Origin: Bacteroidales bacterium
GTDB lineage: Bacteria; Bacteroidota; Bacteroidia; Bacteroidales; UBA932
Assembly (NCBI GenBank): GCA_017483985.1
Contig: JAFUUB010000060.1
Coordinates: 1-26,524 of the forward strand
Length of the DNA stretch: 26,524 nucleotides
Direction of reading: 5' to 3'
Positions 5,916 through 14,740 of the stretch are shown here, in pieces (the stretch's first letter is position 1; each line of letters starts with the position of its first letter). The position numbers and the translations under genes are program-made. A model generated the notes under the pieces. It ran no database searches. It saw only the letters and a program-made list of their open reading frames with translations, and was not told the origin of the DNA.

Positions 5916-7223
5916 ATGAGTCCGTTCCTTTCCAAGGTCTTCGGCTTTGATCCGTCAAAGCATACGGTCCGGACCGAGATCATCGCCGGTCTGACCACCT
6001 TCCTGACGATGGCCTATATCCTGGCCGTCAATCCGAGCATTTTCAGCGCCCTGGAAGCCCAGGGCATGCCGACGGCCGCGGTCTTCACCGCCACGGCCCT
6101 CGCTGCCCTCGTCGGTACCCTGGTGATGAGCCTCTATGCCAAGAAGCCGTTCGCCCTCGCCCCGGGCATGGGCCTGAACGCCTTCTTCGTCTTCACGGTC
6201 TGCCTCGGCATGGGCTGCTCCTGGCAGTTCGCCCTGACGGCCGTCCTGCTGGAAGGCTTGATTTTCATCCTGCTGACCGTTACGAACATCCGTACGCAGA
6301 TCGTGGATGCGATCCCGGTGGGATTGAAGAACGCCATCGGCGTGGGTATCGGCCTGTACATCGCCTTCATCGGCCTGCGCAACGCCGGGTTCATCGTCAG
6401 CAGCGATTCCACCGCCGTGACCCTCGGCGACCTCGGCAGCCCGGAGGTCATCCTGGCGATCATCGGTTTCTTCCTGACCTCCGCCCTGGTCGTGCTCAAG
6501 GTGCGGGGCGCCATGCTGATCGGTATCCTTGCCACGGCCATCATCGGCATCCCGATGGGCATCACGAAGTTCACCGGCGTCGTTTCGGCCCCGCCGTCCA
6601 TTTCCTCCATCTTCTGCCAGTTCGAATGGAGCGAGATCCTCAGCTGGAAGATGCTGGGCGTCGTGATCACCTTCCTGTTCATCGACATGTTCGATACCAT
6701 CGGCACCGTGGTCGGCGTCTCCGTGAAATCCGGCATGGTGGATAAGGAAGGCCACGTCGAAGGCATCGGCAGGATGCTGATGGCCGACTCCGTCGCGACG
6801 GTCGCAGGCGCCTGCTTCGGCACCTCGACGACGACCACCTACATCGAAAGCGCTTCCGGCGTTGCCGAGGGCGGCCGTACCGGCCTGACCTCCTTCACCG
6901 TAGCCATCCTCTTCGCCCTGGCCCTCTTCCTGTCTCCGATCTTCCTGGCCATCCCGAACGCGGCAACGGGTCCGGTGCTGGTCATCGTCGGCGTCATGAT
7001 GATGTCCCCGGTCAAGAACATTGACTGGGAGGATTACTCCGAGGCGATCCCGGCGCTGATTACGATGCTGCTCATGCCCCTGGCCTATTCCATCAGCGAA
7101 GGCATCATGCTGGGCATCATCAGCTACGTGGTGATCAACCTGTGCGGCGGGAAGCTGAAGAAACTCAACCCGATGATGTGCATCCTGGCGGTGCTGTTCG
7201 TCTGCAAGTACATTTTCATGTAG
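5916..7223 (+). CDS. Guanine/hypoxanthine (adenine) permease, AzgA/PbuG type
   Basis: A 435-residue multi-pass inner-membrane transporter. The N-terminus MSPFLSKVFGFDPSKHTVRT and the next block (EIIAGLTTFLTMAYILAVNP) are characteristic of the AzgA-like branch. Later family blocks are ALAPGMGLNAFF, the VGLKNAIGVGIGLYIAFIGL segment, FIDMFDTIGTVVGV and TTTTYIESASGVAEGGRTGL. Members import guanine, hypoxanthine and/or adenine by proton symport; the exact base cannot be read from sequence. It is the last gene of the operon begun by the uracil permease. Its stop is only 3 bp from the stop of the convergent regulator gene, and no terminator hairpin is visible between them, so the transcripts must end inside the opposing gene or overlap. 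Confidence 0.92.
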   Translation: MSPFLSKVFGFDPSKHTVRTEIIAGLTTFLTMAYILAVNPSIFSALEAQGMPTAAVFTATALAALVGTLVMSLYAKKPFALAPGMGLNAFFVFTVCLGMGCSWQFALTAVLLEGLIFILLTVTNIRTQIVDAIPVGLKNAIGVGIGLYIAFIGLRNAGFIVSSDSTAVTLGDLGSPEVILAIIGFFLTSALVVLKVRGAMLIGILATAIIGIPMGITKFTGVVSAPPSISSIFCQFEWSEILSWKMLGVVITFLFIDMFDTIGTVVGVSVKSGMVDKEGHVEGIGRMLMADSVATVAGACFGTSTTTTYIESASGVAEGGRTGLTSFTVAILFALALFLSPIFLAIPNAATGPVLVIVGVMMMSPVKNIDWEDYSEAIPALITMLLMPLAYSISEGIMLGIISYVVINLCGGKLKKLNPMMCILAVLFVCKYIFM

Positions 7224-7226
7224 GCC

Positions 7227-10139
7227 TTACTTCAGCAACGCGCTGGGCGGAATGCCGAATTCCTTGGTGAAACAGCGCGTAAAATACTTCGGGTCATTGA
7301 ATCCGACTTCATAGGCGATTTCCGCAACACTCATCTGCGGACCGTTTTTGTGGGAGAGGATTTCCTTGGCGACCGACAACCGGTATGTCCGGATGAATTG
7401 GACCACTGGCATCCCCAGGGTCTCGTTCATCCGGACATTCAGCATGCTCTGGCTCATGCCCATGGCTTCGCAGAAGGTCCCGATGTCCAGGGATGGATCT
7501 TTATAGAGCGATTGGATGGTCTTCATGACCTTGAGGGCGAAATCCTGCCCCCTGGCCTTGTCTTGCAACTGGCCGAGGTCGATGGAGAACAGCATTTTCT
7601 GTCCGGCCAGCTCTTCGTTCTGCTGGGCAAGGATCTCATTCTGCCGGGACAGCTCCTTCGTTTTTTCCTCCAGCGTTTCTTTCTGGCGGGAAATGTCCTG
7701 GATGTGGCGGAGAATCTCTTCCTGCAATTCCTTCTGTTTCCGTTTCAGCGACCGGGTCTTTGTCAGCATGAATACGCGTGCACAAAGCACAAAAGCGAGC
7801 AGGATGAGGGCCGCGAACCAGGGCGTCTTGTAGAAATAGGAGCGGACGTTGATGGGCAGGCTTGTCTGTCCGACTTCCTCTCCGGAGGGCTTGACCGCCT
7901 TCAGTTCCAGCGTGAGCCGGCCTGACGGCAGTTTGCCGAAATGAAGGATCTGCTGGCCCGGAGAGAGGGTGATCCAATCGGATTCGGAGGGCAGGAGGCG
8001 GTAACGGTAGTTGATTTCGTTGGTACCGCGGAAGGAAAGGTCGGCAAACTCGAAAGCCACGCCTTTGTCCCGTTCATGGAGGCGGACCGGCGTATCGGGG
8101 GAGAGGTACGTCGTATTGCCGTTGAGATGGAAAAGGGTGAAAAGGAGGGGGCGCCGCCCCTCTTGCGGGATGCGCTGGTGCGGCAGGATCAGCGAGATCC
8201 CTTCATTGTGTCCAAAATAGAGTCTCCGGTCGAGCCCTTTGCAGGCGGCATTCCGGTAAAACTCATTGTTGGCGAGTCCATCCGCAATGGAGAAAGTCTG
8301 GATGCCGGATTCTGTCATGAGCGAGATGCCGTTACCGGTAGCGACCCAGGTTTCATCTCCATCGGTGAGGATGCTCCGGATCCGGTTGTCGGACAAACCG
8401 TCTTCCTGCCCGATACGGCGGTAATGGATGGATGCCGTATCGATGGAATCGATCTGGTACAGGCCGTCTCCGCTGGTCCCCATCAGCAGGGTGCCTTCCG
8501 GGGTCTGTGCCATGGTTACGACTTGGCTGACCGGATAGACGGTCTTGCTGGAAGTCGCCAGATCGGTCAGCAGGATGCCGTTTTCGTGGCACAGCCACAG
8601 CCGCTGTTGCCCATCCAGGAAAAGGAGGCTCCGGCCGGTGTTTTCCAGTTCGAATTCCCGGGTCTGGGCCCCGGTTTCTGTCTGGATGGAATAGAGATAT
8701 TTGCGGCTTGCCACGAAAAGGCGGTGGCTTGCCGGGTCATAGGCAAGACTGGAGATGTGGTTGTCGTGGGAGGATCCCGTGCCCAGCGGGACGGACCGGA
8801 TCCGGCCCTTGTCCAGCTGAAACAATCCTTGTCCCCAGGTCCCGGCCCAGACCCTCCCGTCCGATGTTCCCATGAGGGATTGGATGGGGCTGTTTTCGAG
8901 GAGTCCGTTCCCGGATATGCTGTGAACGGAGGTCTCTCCCCGCTGGCGCAGATACAGTCCTTCCTGCGCCGTTCCGATCCATTGCCGGCCATCCTTGTCG
9001 AAATACAGGGCACTGACCGGGTTGAGCGGAAGGGACGAAGGTTCTCCGGGAAGGTGCCGCAGTTCCGAAACGGGAAGCCGCTTGCGGATCAAACGGGTAA
9101 TGCCGTGGGCCTCTGTCCCGATCCAGATATCCGTTCCGACGGTCCGGATGCAGTTGACCATATCGTTGAGCAGCAAATTGCTGCCTTCTTTCCCTTCTTC
9201 GGTGATAAACGGACGGAATGCATCGGAGAGGGGATCGTACAGGTTGAGGCCACGTAAGGTTCCGACGAGCAACTGTCCGTCTTCCGTCATTCCCAGGGCC
9301 GGAACCTGGTCGTGGATCAGCGAACCGGGATCAGCCGGATAGTGGAGATAATGCCGCATCCGGCCGGTTGCGATATCGAGCCGGTACAGCCCTTGTACGG
9401 TCGCGATCCAGACTTGGTCACCTTTCCGGATGTAGTCCATGATTTTGATCCCGTTCGCGATGGTCGCCTGGTCGGATAGGGGGAGGGCCTGCATTTCCGG
9501 CTCTTCGCCGGCCTGGACGGTACAGATTTTTCCGCCGAGGATGATCCAGATCCTTCCATCCCCCAGAACATCCTTGAAAACGGGGATCCGGCTGTTGGAG
9601 GTGCTTCGTCCGTTTACCCTAAGATTCAGGTGCTTGATATCGCGGACGGTCCCGTCCTCCGAAAAAGCGATGCGGTAGAGCATCTCCTGGGCGGCAAACC
9701 AGACATTGCCATCCTTGTCGGTTGTTACACTGTTGCAAAAACAGCCCTCTGACAGGGCCCGGACTTCTTCCGGCAACGGCAGCAGGCGCATGGTTACCGG
9801 ATCGATCAGGCTGAGCCCTTCCTGTGAGGAAACCCACAGGCGGTGGAAATGATCCTGGCATGCGGTCGTCACAAAATCGCTGGCCAGTGCCGGTTCCCCC
9901 CGGGTCGTCAGCGTCCGGAAACTCTTTCCGTCATACCGGGAGATCCCTCCGCCATACAGGCAAAGCCAAAGCAAACCGTTCTCGTCCTGGAAAATGTCGT
10001 CTACATACGAATAGGGGAGTCCTTCCCGGTACGAGAGTGTTTCGGAAACGTACTGTTCCCGGATGGAAGGCTGCCCTGCTGCGAGGATGCTTAGTAAAAG
10101 CATGCCGCAGACGACTGCGAATTTGTCCACCTTTTTCAT
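7227..10139 (-). CDS. Membrane-spanning propeller/Y_Y_Y sensor fused to AraC DNA-binding domain (no kinase)
   Basis: A 970-residue predicted one-component regulator of the galactan locus. A signal/anchor (1-22) leads into a periplasmic sensor of repeated two-component propeller blades (GLLWLCLYGGGISRYDG, GNVWFAAQEMLYRI, DIWIGTEAHGITRL, GRQWIGTAQEGLYL and others, about 35-650) and a Y_Y_Y domain (about 690-766). Next come one membrane helix (773-791, WFAALILLAFVLCARVFML), a coiled coil (795-858) and an AraC HTH (872-970, with EIAYEVGFNDPKYFTRCFTKEFG). The expected HisKA, HATPase and receiver of hybrid two-component regulators are absent: only about 80 residues separate the membrane helix from the HTH. 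The frame continues upstream to 10238, but the ATG at 10139 gives the signal sequence and follows a TATCTTTG promoter box. It is divergent from the GH2 operon. Confidence 0.9.
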   Translation of the reverse strand: MKKVDKFAVVCGMLLLSILAAGQPSIREQYVSETLSYREGLPYSYVDDIFQDENGLLWLCLYGGGISRYDGKSFRTLTTRGEPALASDFVTTACQDHFHRLWVSSQEGLSLIDPVTMRLLPLPEEVRALSEGCFCNSVTTDKDGNVWFAAQEMLYRIAFSEDGTVRDIKHLNLRVNGRSTSNSRIPVFKDVLGDGRIWIILGGKICTVQAGEEPEMQALPLSDQATIANGIKIMDYIRKGDQVWIATVQGLYRLDIATGRMRHYLHYPADPGSLIHDQVPALGMTEDGQLLVGTLRGLNLYDPLSDAFRPFITEEGKEGSNLLLNDMVNCIRTVGTDIWIGTEAHGITRLIRKRLPVSELRHLPGEPSSLPLNPVSALYFDKDGRQWIGTAQEGLYLRQRGETSVHSISGNGLLENSPIQSLMGTSDGRVWAGTWGQGLFQLDKGRIRSVPLGTGSSHDNHISSLAYDPASHRLFVASRKYLYSIQTETGAQTREFELENTGRSLLFLDGQQRLWLCHENGILLTDLATSSKTVYPVSQVVTMAQTPEGTLLMGTSGDGLYQIDSIDTASIHYRRIGQEDGLSDNRIRSILTDGDETWVATGNGISLMTESGIQTFSIADGLANNEFYRNAACKGLDRRLYFGHNEGISLILPHQRIPQEGRRPLLFTLFHLNGNTTYLSPDTPVRLHERDKGVAFEFADLSFRGTNEINYRYRLLPSESDWITLSPGQQILHFGKLPSGRLTLELKAVKPSGEEVGQTSLPINVRSYFYKTPWFAALILLAFVLCARVFMLTKTRSLKRKQKELQEEILRHIQDISRQKETLEEKTKELSRQNEILAQQNEELAGQKMLFSIDLGQLQDKARGQDFALKVMKTIQSLYKDPSLDIGTFCEAMGMSQSMLNVRMNETLGMPVVQFIRTYRLSVAKEILSHKNGPQMSVAEIAYEVGFNDPKYFTRCFTKEFGIPPSALLK

Positions 10140-10162
10140 TATTTTTTTCACCTCTTTCGAGG

Positions 10163-10170
10163 CAAAGATA
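10163..10170 (-). promoter_or_regulatory. -7 promoter box for the sensor-regulator gene
   Basis: The minus strand reads TATCTTTG (TAnnTTTG), 23 bp before the ATG at 10139. It lies only 2 bp from the opposing box at 10173-10180, so the two promoters overlap and can be controlled by one bound protein. Confidence 0.6.
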
Positions 10171-10172
10171 CC

Positions 10173-10180
10173 TAAATTTG
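10173..10180 (+). promoter_or_regulatory. -7 promoter box for the GH2/GH53 operon
   Basis: TAAATTTG on the plus strand, 48 bp before the GH2 ATG at 10229. No convincing -33 TTTG is seen at the usual distance, as is common for activator-dependent promoters. Confidence 0.55.
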
Positions 10181-10228
10181 TTTTAAATCGATTCAGATTT
10201 AGTAACACTAAACCAAAATACCAAGTAT

Positions 10229-12760
10229 ATGCGCGCATCCAAATTCCTTATTTTATTTGTCTGCTTCATGCTGGTTCCGCTCGGAATCCTGGCGCAGGAC
10301 GGCTCCCGCAAGGTCCGTTCGTTCGATGCCGATTGGTCCTTCATCCAGCAGGATGTCAAGAATGCGCAGGCTGTCCGGTTCAATGACAGCCGTTGGCGGA
10401 AACTTAACCTGCCCCACGACTGGAGCATCGAAGGGGAAAACCTGGAAACGAATTCCACCGGCAGCGTCGGTTACTTCCCGATCGGGACCGGCTGGTATCG
10501 CAAGAAATTCAGCGTTCCCGGGTATTCCAAGGACAAGCTTTACAGCATCGAATTCGATGGTGTTTATATGAACAGCACGGTATGGCTGAACGGCCACGAG
10601 CTGGGGAAATGGCCCTATGGCTACAGCAGTTTCTCCTTTGACCTGACGCCGTACCTGAAGGCTTCCGGCAACGTGCTTGCCGTCCGGGTCGACAATACCG
10701 GCCCCAACTCCCGCTGGTATTCGGGCTCCGGTATTTACCGGCATGTCCGTCTGGTAGAGACGTCGAAGGCTCATTTCAAGAAATGGGGCGTGTTCAACCA
10801 TACCGCGTCGATCCAGGACGGGAAGGCTGTCGTGACCATTGAGTCTTCCATCCTGAATGAAGCCGCCGCCGGGAGCCGCGCGACCGTCCGGCAGGTCGCT
10901 CTCGATGCCGACGGACGCGAAGTGGCTTCTGTCGAGACGCCCGTCGACCTGGCCGCCGGTGCCGCGTCTTCGCTGACCCAGACCCTGAGCCTGGCTTCGC
11001 CGCGCCTGTGGAGTTTGGAAGACCCGTATCTGTATACGCTCCGTTCGCTGCTGCTGGTGAATGGAAAGGAAGTTGACCGGGTCGACAATACCATGGGCGT
11101 GCGCACGATCGAGTACAACCTCGACAAGGGTTTCCTGCTGAATGGCGTCCATGTCAAGATGAATGGTGTCAACCTCCACCATGACGGCGGCGCCGTGGGT
11201 GCAGCCGTTCCGGAGCGTGTCTGGGAAAGACGGCTGGAGATCCTCAAGAGCGGCGGCTGCAACGCCATCCGTACCGCGCACAACCCGCCGGCACCGGAAT
11301 TCCTGGATCTCTGCGACCGCATGGGGCTGCTGGTGATGGACGAAGCCTTCGACATGTGGGTGTCCCGCAAGAATACCAATGATTACCACCTATATTTTAC
11401 TGAATGGCATGAGAGGGATCTTGCCGCCATGGTGGAACGCGACCGTAACCATCCTTCCGTGGTCATGTGGAGCGTGGGCAATGAGATCCGAGACCAAAAC
11501 AACGCCGGCGGTGCCGCCATTGCCCGCGAACTGATCGCCATCTGCCACCGGCTCGACCCTACCCGTCTGGTAACTTCCGGCAACGACGAAATCGCTTCCA
11601 ATACACCCACGACGCCGGAGTTCCTCGCCGCTTTCGAAAATGATATCGTCGGCTACAACTATCCGGATCGTTGGCGGGAACGCAAGGAGGTGATGTATGC
11701 CATCGACAAGGTAGAATTCCCGAACCGGCGCGTTGTGGGGACCGAAACCAGCGGTTACAGCGGTTCGCGCGGCGTCTACATGCTCCCGGGCCTGGTCCCG
11801 GAGAATGCCGAAGCCCTCGCCCGCCAGCAGGCAGCCGCACCGGCAGCTCCCCGCCCGCAGAACGGGCGTCCGCAGAACGGCCAGAATCAGCAGCGGCCGC
11901 GTGCCGGCGTGGGCGGCTTGATCAGCACGACCCTGATCGATGTCGAACGCCGCTGGGTCTTCAACAAGGCGTATGACTATGTCATCGGCGACTTCATGTG
12001 GACCGGCATCGACTATTATGGTGAAACCCGCTGGCCTTCCCGTGGTGCCAACTATGGCTACCTGGACAACTGCGGTTTCAAGAAGGACGGCTATTATTTC
12101 TTCAAGAGCATCTGGACCCAGGAGCCTGTCCTGCACCTGTTCCCGCATTGGAACTGGCGGGGCAACGAAGGCAAGATCATGCAGGTCGCCTGCTTTACCA
12201 ACATGGAAGAGGTGGAACTCTTTGTCAATGGGAAATCCTATGGCAAGAAGGCTACCGAGTATCCGCGCCGGGGCGTGGACATCAGCTGGTCGCAGTATGC
12301 GCCTGGAAAGACGTTCGCCACGACGGCGGACCTGCACTTGGTGTGGGACGTCGAATACCAGCCCGGTGAGATCAAGGCGGTGGGCATCAAGAACGGCCAG
12401 ACCTATGAGGAGGTCATTCGGACGGCCGGCGACCCTGCCCAGCTGCGCCTGACCGTCGACCGGCCTTCCTTCCGGGCGGATCCGGAGGATGTGGCCCACC
12501 TGACGGTGGAAGTCCTGGACAAGGACGGCAATCTTTGTCCGTATGCCGACAACCTGGTGCGTTTTCAGGTGAAGGGAGCGCGCCTTATCGGCGTGGAAAG
12601 CGGCAACCTGGCCGACCTGAGCTCGCCCAAGGCATCCGAGCGCAAGGCGTATTGCGGCATGTGCCTGGGCATCGTGGCTGCGGACCAGCCGGGGAATGTG
12701 ACCGTCGAGGTGACCGCGGACGGCCTGCAATCAGCATCTGTAACTTTTAATGCACGATAA
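10229..12760 (+). CDS. GH2 glycoside hydrolase, probable beta-galactosidase, with P/Q/N-rich insert
   Basis: 843 residues with a Sec signal (MRASKFLILFVCFMLVPLGILAQ). A jelly-roll sugar-binding domain with LPHDWSIEG and an immunoglobulin-like domain precede the TIM-barrel with GCNAIRTAHNPPAPEFLDLC. The acid/base is Glu419 in WSVGNE, and the nucleophile is probably Glu506 in VVGTETSGY. A DUF4982-like segment and a C-terminal Ig-like domain (LTVEVLDKDGNLCPYADN) follow. GH2 of this layout usually remove terminal beta-galactose in the periplasm. Residues 533-560 form an unusual A/P/Q/N/R-rich insert (PRPQNGRPQNGQNQQRPRAG) after the nucleophile strand. The gene opens a tight operon: the next ATG is 2 bp beyond its stop. 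Beta-galactosidase is inferred from the GH53 partners; other beta-glycosidase activities occur in GH2. Confidence 0.88.
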   Translation: MRASKFLILFVCFMLVPLGILAQDGSRKVRSFDADWSFIQQDVKNAQAVRFNDSRWRKLNLPHDWSIEGENLETNSTGSVGYFPIGTGWYRKKFSVPGYSKDKLYSIEFDGVYMNSTVWLNGHELGKWPYGYSSFSFDLTPYLKASGNVLAVRVDNTGPNSRWYSGSGIYRHVRLVETSKAHFKKWGVFNHTASIQDGKAVVTIESSILNEAAAGSRATVRQVALDADGREVASVETPVDLAAGAASSLTQTLSLASPRLWSLEDPYLYTLRSLLLVNGKEVDRVDNTMGVRTIEYNLDKGFLLNGVHVKMNGVNLHHDGGAVGAAVPERVWERRLEILKSGGCNAIRTAHNPPAPEFLDLCDRMGLLVMDEAFDMWVSRKNTNDYHLYFTEWHERDLAAMVERDRNHPSVVMWSVGNEIRDQNNAGGAAIARELIAICHRLDPTRLVTSGNDEIASNTPTTPEFLAAFENDIVGYNYPDRWRERKEVMYAIDKVEFPNRRVVGTETSGYSGSRGVYMLPGLVPENAEALARQQAAAPAAPRPQNGRPQNGQNQQRPRAGVGGLISTTLIDVERRWVFNKAYDYVIGDFMWTGIDYYGETRWPSRGANYGYLDNCGFKKDGYYFFKSIWTQEPVLHLFPHWNWRGNEGKIMQVACFTNMEEVELFVNGKSYGKKATEYPRRGVDISWSQYAPGKTFATTADLHLVWDVEYQPGEIKAVGIKNGQTYEEVIRTAGDPAQLRLTVDRPSFRADPEDVAHLTVEVLDKDGNLCPYADNLVRFQVKGARLIGVESGNLADLSSPKASERKAYCGMCLGIVAADQPGNVTVEVTADGLQSASVTFNAR

Positions 12761-12762
12761 AG

Positions 12763-14739
12763 ATGAAACGTACGTTAACCCTATTCTTGGCGGCGGCCAT
12801 GGCCCTGTTGTTCCATGACAGCCGTGCACAGGATCCGGCTCCTTTCTTCTGCATTGGTGCCGATGTATCTGAAATTCCTGCCAATGAGGCCCGCGGCACC
12901 GTTTACAAGGATGTAGACGGCACCGTCATGGATCCCCTCCAGATCATGGCCAAACATGGCTTCAACGTAATCCGCCTCCGCCTGTTTGTCAATCCGGAAG
13001 CCCCGAAGGGGTATTCCAGGGACGGCTTCTGCGGGACGGAGAGCACCATCGCCTTCGCCAAGCGGATCAAGGCCGCCGGCATGCAGTTCGCCCTGAACTT
13101 CCACTACAGCGATACCTGGGCCGATCCGGACAAGCAGTATAAGCCTTCCGCCTGGGAAGGCCTGACAGGCAAGGCGTTGGAAGACAAGATGTACGAGTAT
13201 ACCAAGGAGACGCTCCAGGCCTTCAAGGCGGCGGGTGCCGCTCCGGAAATCGTGCAGGTCGGAAACGAGATCAGCCATGGTATGGTATGGCCGGAAGGAA
13301 AGGTGATGGACAATGCCACGGAGGAGAACTGGGCCGCCTGCATGGGCCTGTACAAGGCCGGGCAGCGCGCCGTCCATGAGGTCCTGCCGGATGCCAAGCT
13401 GCAGGTCCACCTGGCCCTGGGCGGGGAAAACCACCTGTGCCGGGACTTCCTGGACCATATGCTCAAGTATGGCGCCGAGTTCGACATCATCGGCCTTTCC
13501 TACTACGAGCGTTGGCATGAGACCTACAATGACATGAAGGCCAACATCTACGACCTGACGGCCCGCTACGGCAAGCCGGTCGATATCTGTGAATATGGCG
13601 CCAACACCGACAACATCCGGATCATCAACGACATCGTCCGTGCGACGCCGAATGGCCTCGGCTATGGGACCATGGCGTGGGCGCCGACCCGCACCCTTTT
13701 CCCGCGTGACGGCCAGGCTGACCGCAACATCATGCGGATTTACGAGGAGATGCGTGACCAGTATGCCGACCCGAAGCGTCAGCCGATGTACCTGGCTCCG
13801 TTCGAGAGCAAGGTGAATTTCGGAGAATTCGCAATCGGTGCGGATATCTCCTGGCTTCCTTCGCAGGAGGACAAGGGGACCGTATTCTCCGACAAGGGAC
13901 AGAAGAAGGATGCCCTTGAAATCCTGAAAGACCACCATTTCAACTGGGTCCGTCTCCGCCTCTTCGTTGATCCGACGGCGGAAGGAGGGTATTCTCCGGA
14001 AGGCTACTGCGGTCTCGAGCAGACCCTTGCTTTTGCCAAGCGGATCAAGGCGGCCGGCATGAAATTCCTGCTGGATTTCCACTACAGCGATAACTGGGCG
14101 GATCCGGGCAAACAGAAAGTTCCGGCGTCCTGGGCCTCTACCAGCGGTTCCGGTCTGGAGGCGCAGTTGTACAACTATTCGTACAATACCATCCGCCGTT
14201 TTATCCAGGAAGGGGTAAAGCCGGACATGGTCCAGGTTGGCAACGAAATCAACCACGGCATGGTATGGCCGCAGGGCCGGATCGAGAATGACAGCTACGA
14301 ATCCTTCGCCGTGATGCTCCGGTGTGCGAGTGCCGGCGTGCGTGCCGCGGATCCGGATATCAAGATCATGCTGCACATCGCCTGCGGCGGCCAGAATGAG
14401 GAGTCTGTCCATTTCTTCGACCGGATGATCGCCCGCGACGTCAAATTCGATGTCATCGGACAATCCTATTATCCGCGCTGGCACGGTACCCTGGATGAAC
14501 TGAAGGCCAACTTGACCGATCTGGTCGGCCGCTATGGCAAGCCGGTGATGGTCGTGGAGTATCAGGAGCATCGCAAGGAGGTCAACGAAATTGTGCATGG
14601 CCTTCCGAACGGACTGGGTATCGGCACCTTCATCTGGGAGGCGACGACGCCCCGCTGGGGCAACCTGTTCGATGCAGACGGCAAGACCAACGACAACATG
14701 AAAGTCTACGACGAATTCTATCAGGAAAAACTGCAATAG
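12763..14739 (+). CDS. Tandem double-domain GH53 endo-beta-1,4-galactanase
   Basis: 658 residues with a Sec signal (cut near SRAQ, residue 23), so probably periplasmic or secreted. It contains two complete GH53 TIM-barrels in tandem, about 28-345 and 352-655. Each has NFHYSDTWADP or DFHYSDNWADP, an acid/base Glu in QVGNE (Glu169, Glu495) followed by HGMVWP(E/Q)G, and a nucleophile Glu in ICEYGA (Glu277) or VVEYQE (Glu599). Both halves therefore look catalytically competent. GH53 enzymes cut internal beta-1,4-galactosyl bonds of galactan and type I arabinogalactan; most known members have one catalytic domain. The similar order and motifs indicate an internal duplication followed by divergence. 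It lies between two GH2 genes with gaps of 2 bp and 1 bp. Confidence 0.92.
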   Translation: MKRTLTLFLAAAMALLFHDSRAQDPAPFFCIGADVSEIPANEARGTVYKDVDGTVMDPLQIMAKHGFNVIRLRLFVNPEAPKGYSRDGFCGTESTIAFAKRIKAAGMQFALNFHYSDTWADPDKQYKPSAWEGLTGKALEDKMYEYTKETLQAFKAAGAAPEIVQVGNEISHGMVWPEGKVMDNATEENWAACMGLYKAGQRAVHEVLPDAKLQVHLALGGENHLCRDFLDHMLKYGAEFDIIGLSYYERWHETYNDMKANIYDLTARYGKPVDICEYGANTDNIRIINDIVRATPNGLGYGTMAWAPTRTLFPRDGQADRNIMRIYEEMRDQYADPKRQPMYLAPFESKVNFGEFAIGADISWLPSQEDKGTVFSDKGQKKDALEILKDHHFNWVRLRLFVDPTAEGGYSPEGYCGLEQTLAFAKRIKAAGMKFLLDFHYSDNWADPGKQKVPASWASTSGSGLEAQLYNYSYNTIRRFIQEGVKPDMVQVGNEINHGMVWPQGRIENDSYESFAVMLRCASAGVRAADPDIKIMLHIACGGQNEESVHFFDRMIARDVKFDVIGQSYYPRWHGTLDELKANLTDLVGRYGKPVMVVEYQEHRKEVNEIVHGLPNGLGIGTFIWEATTPRWGNLFDADGKTNDNMKVYDEFYQEKLQ

Positions 14740-14740
14740 C

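Noticed and set aside
10140..10238. Longer N-terminus of the regulator starting at 10238
   Set aside because: The extra 33 residues are encoded by the divergent promoter region itself and would hide the signal sequence that starts at the ATG at 10139.
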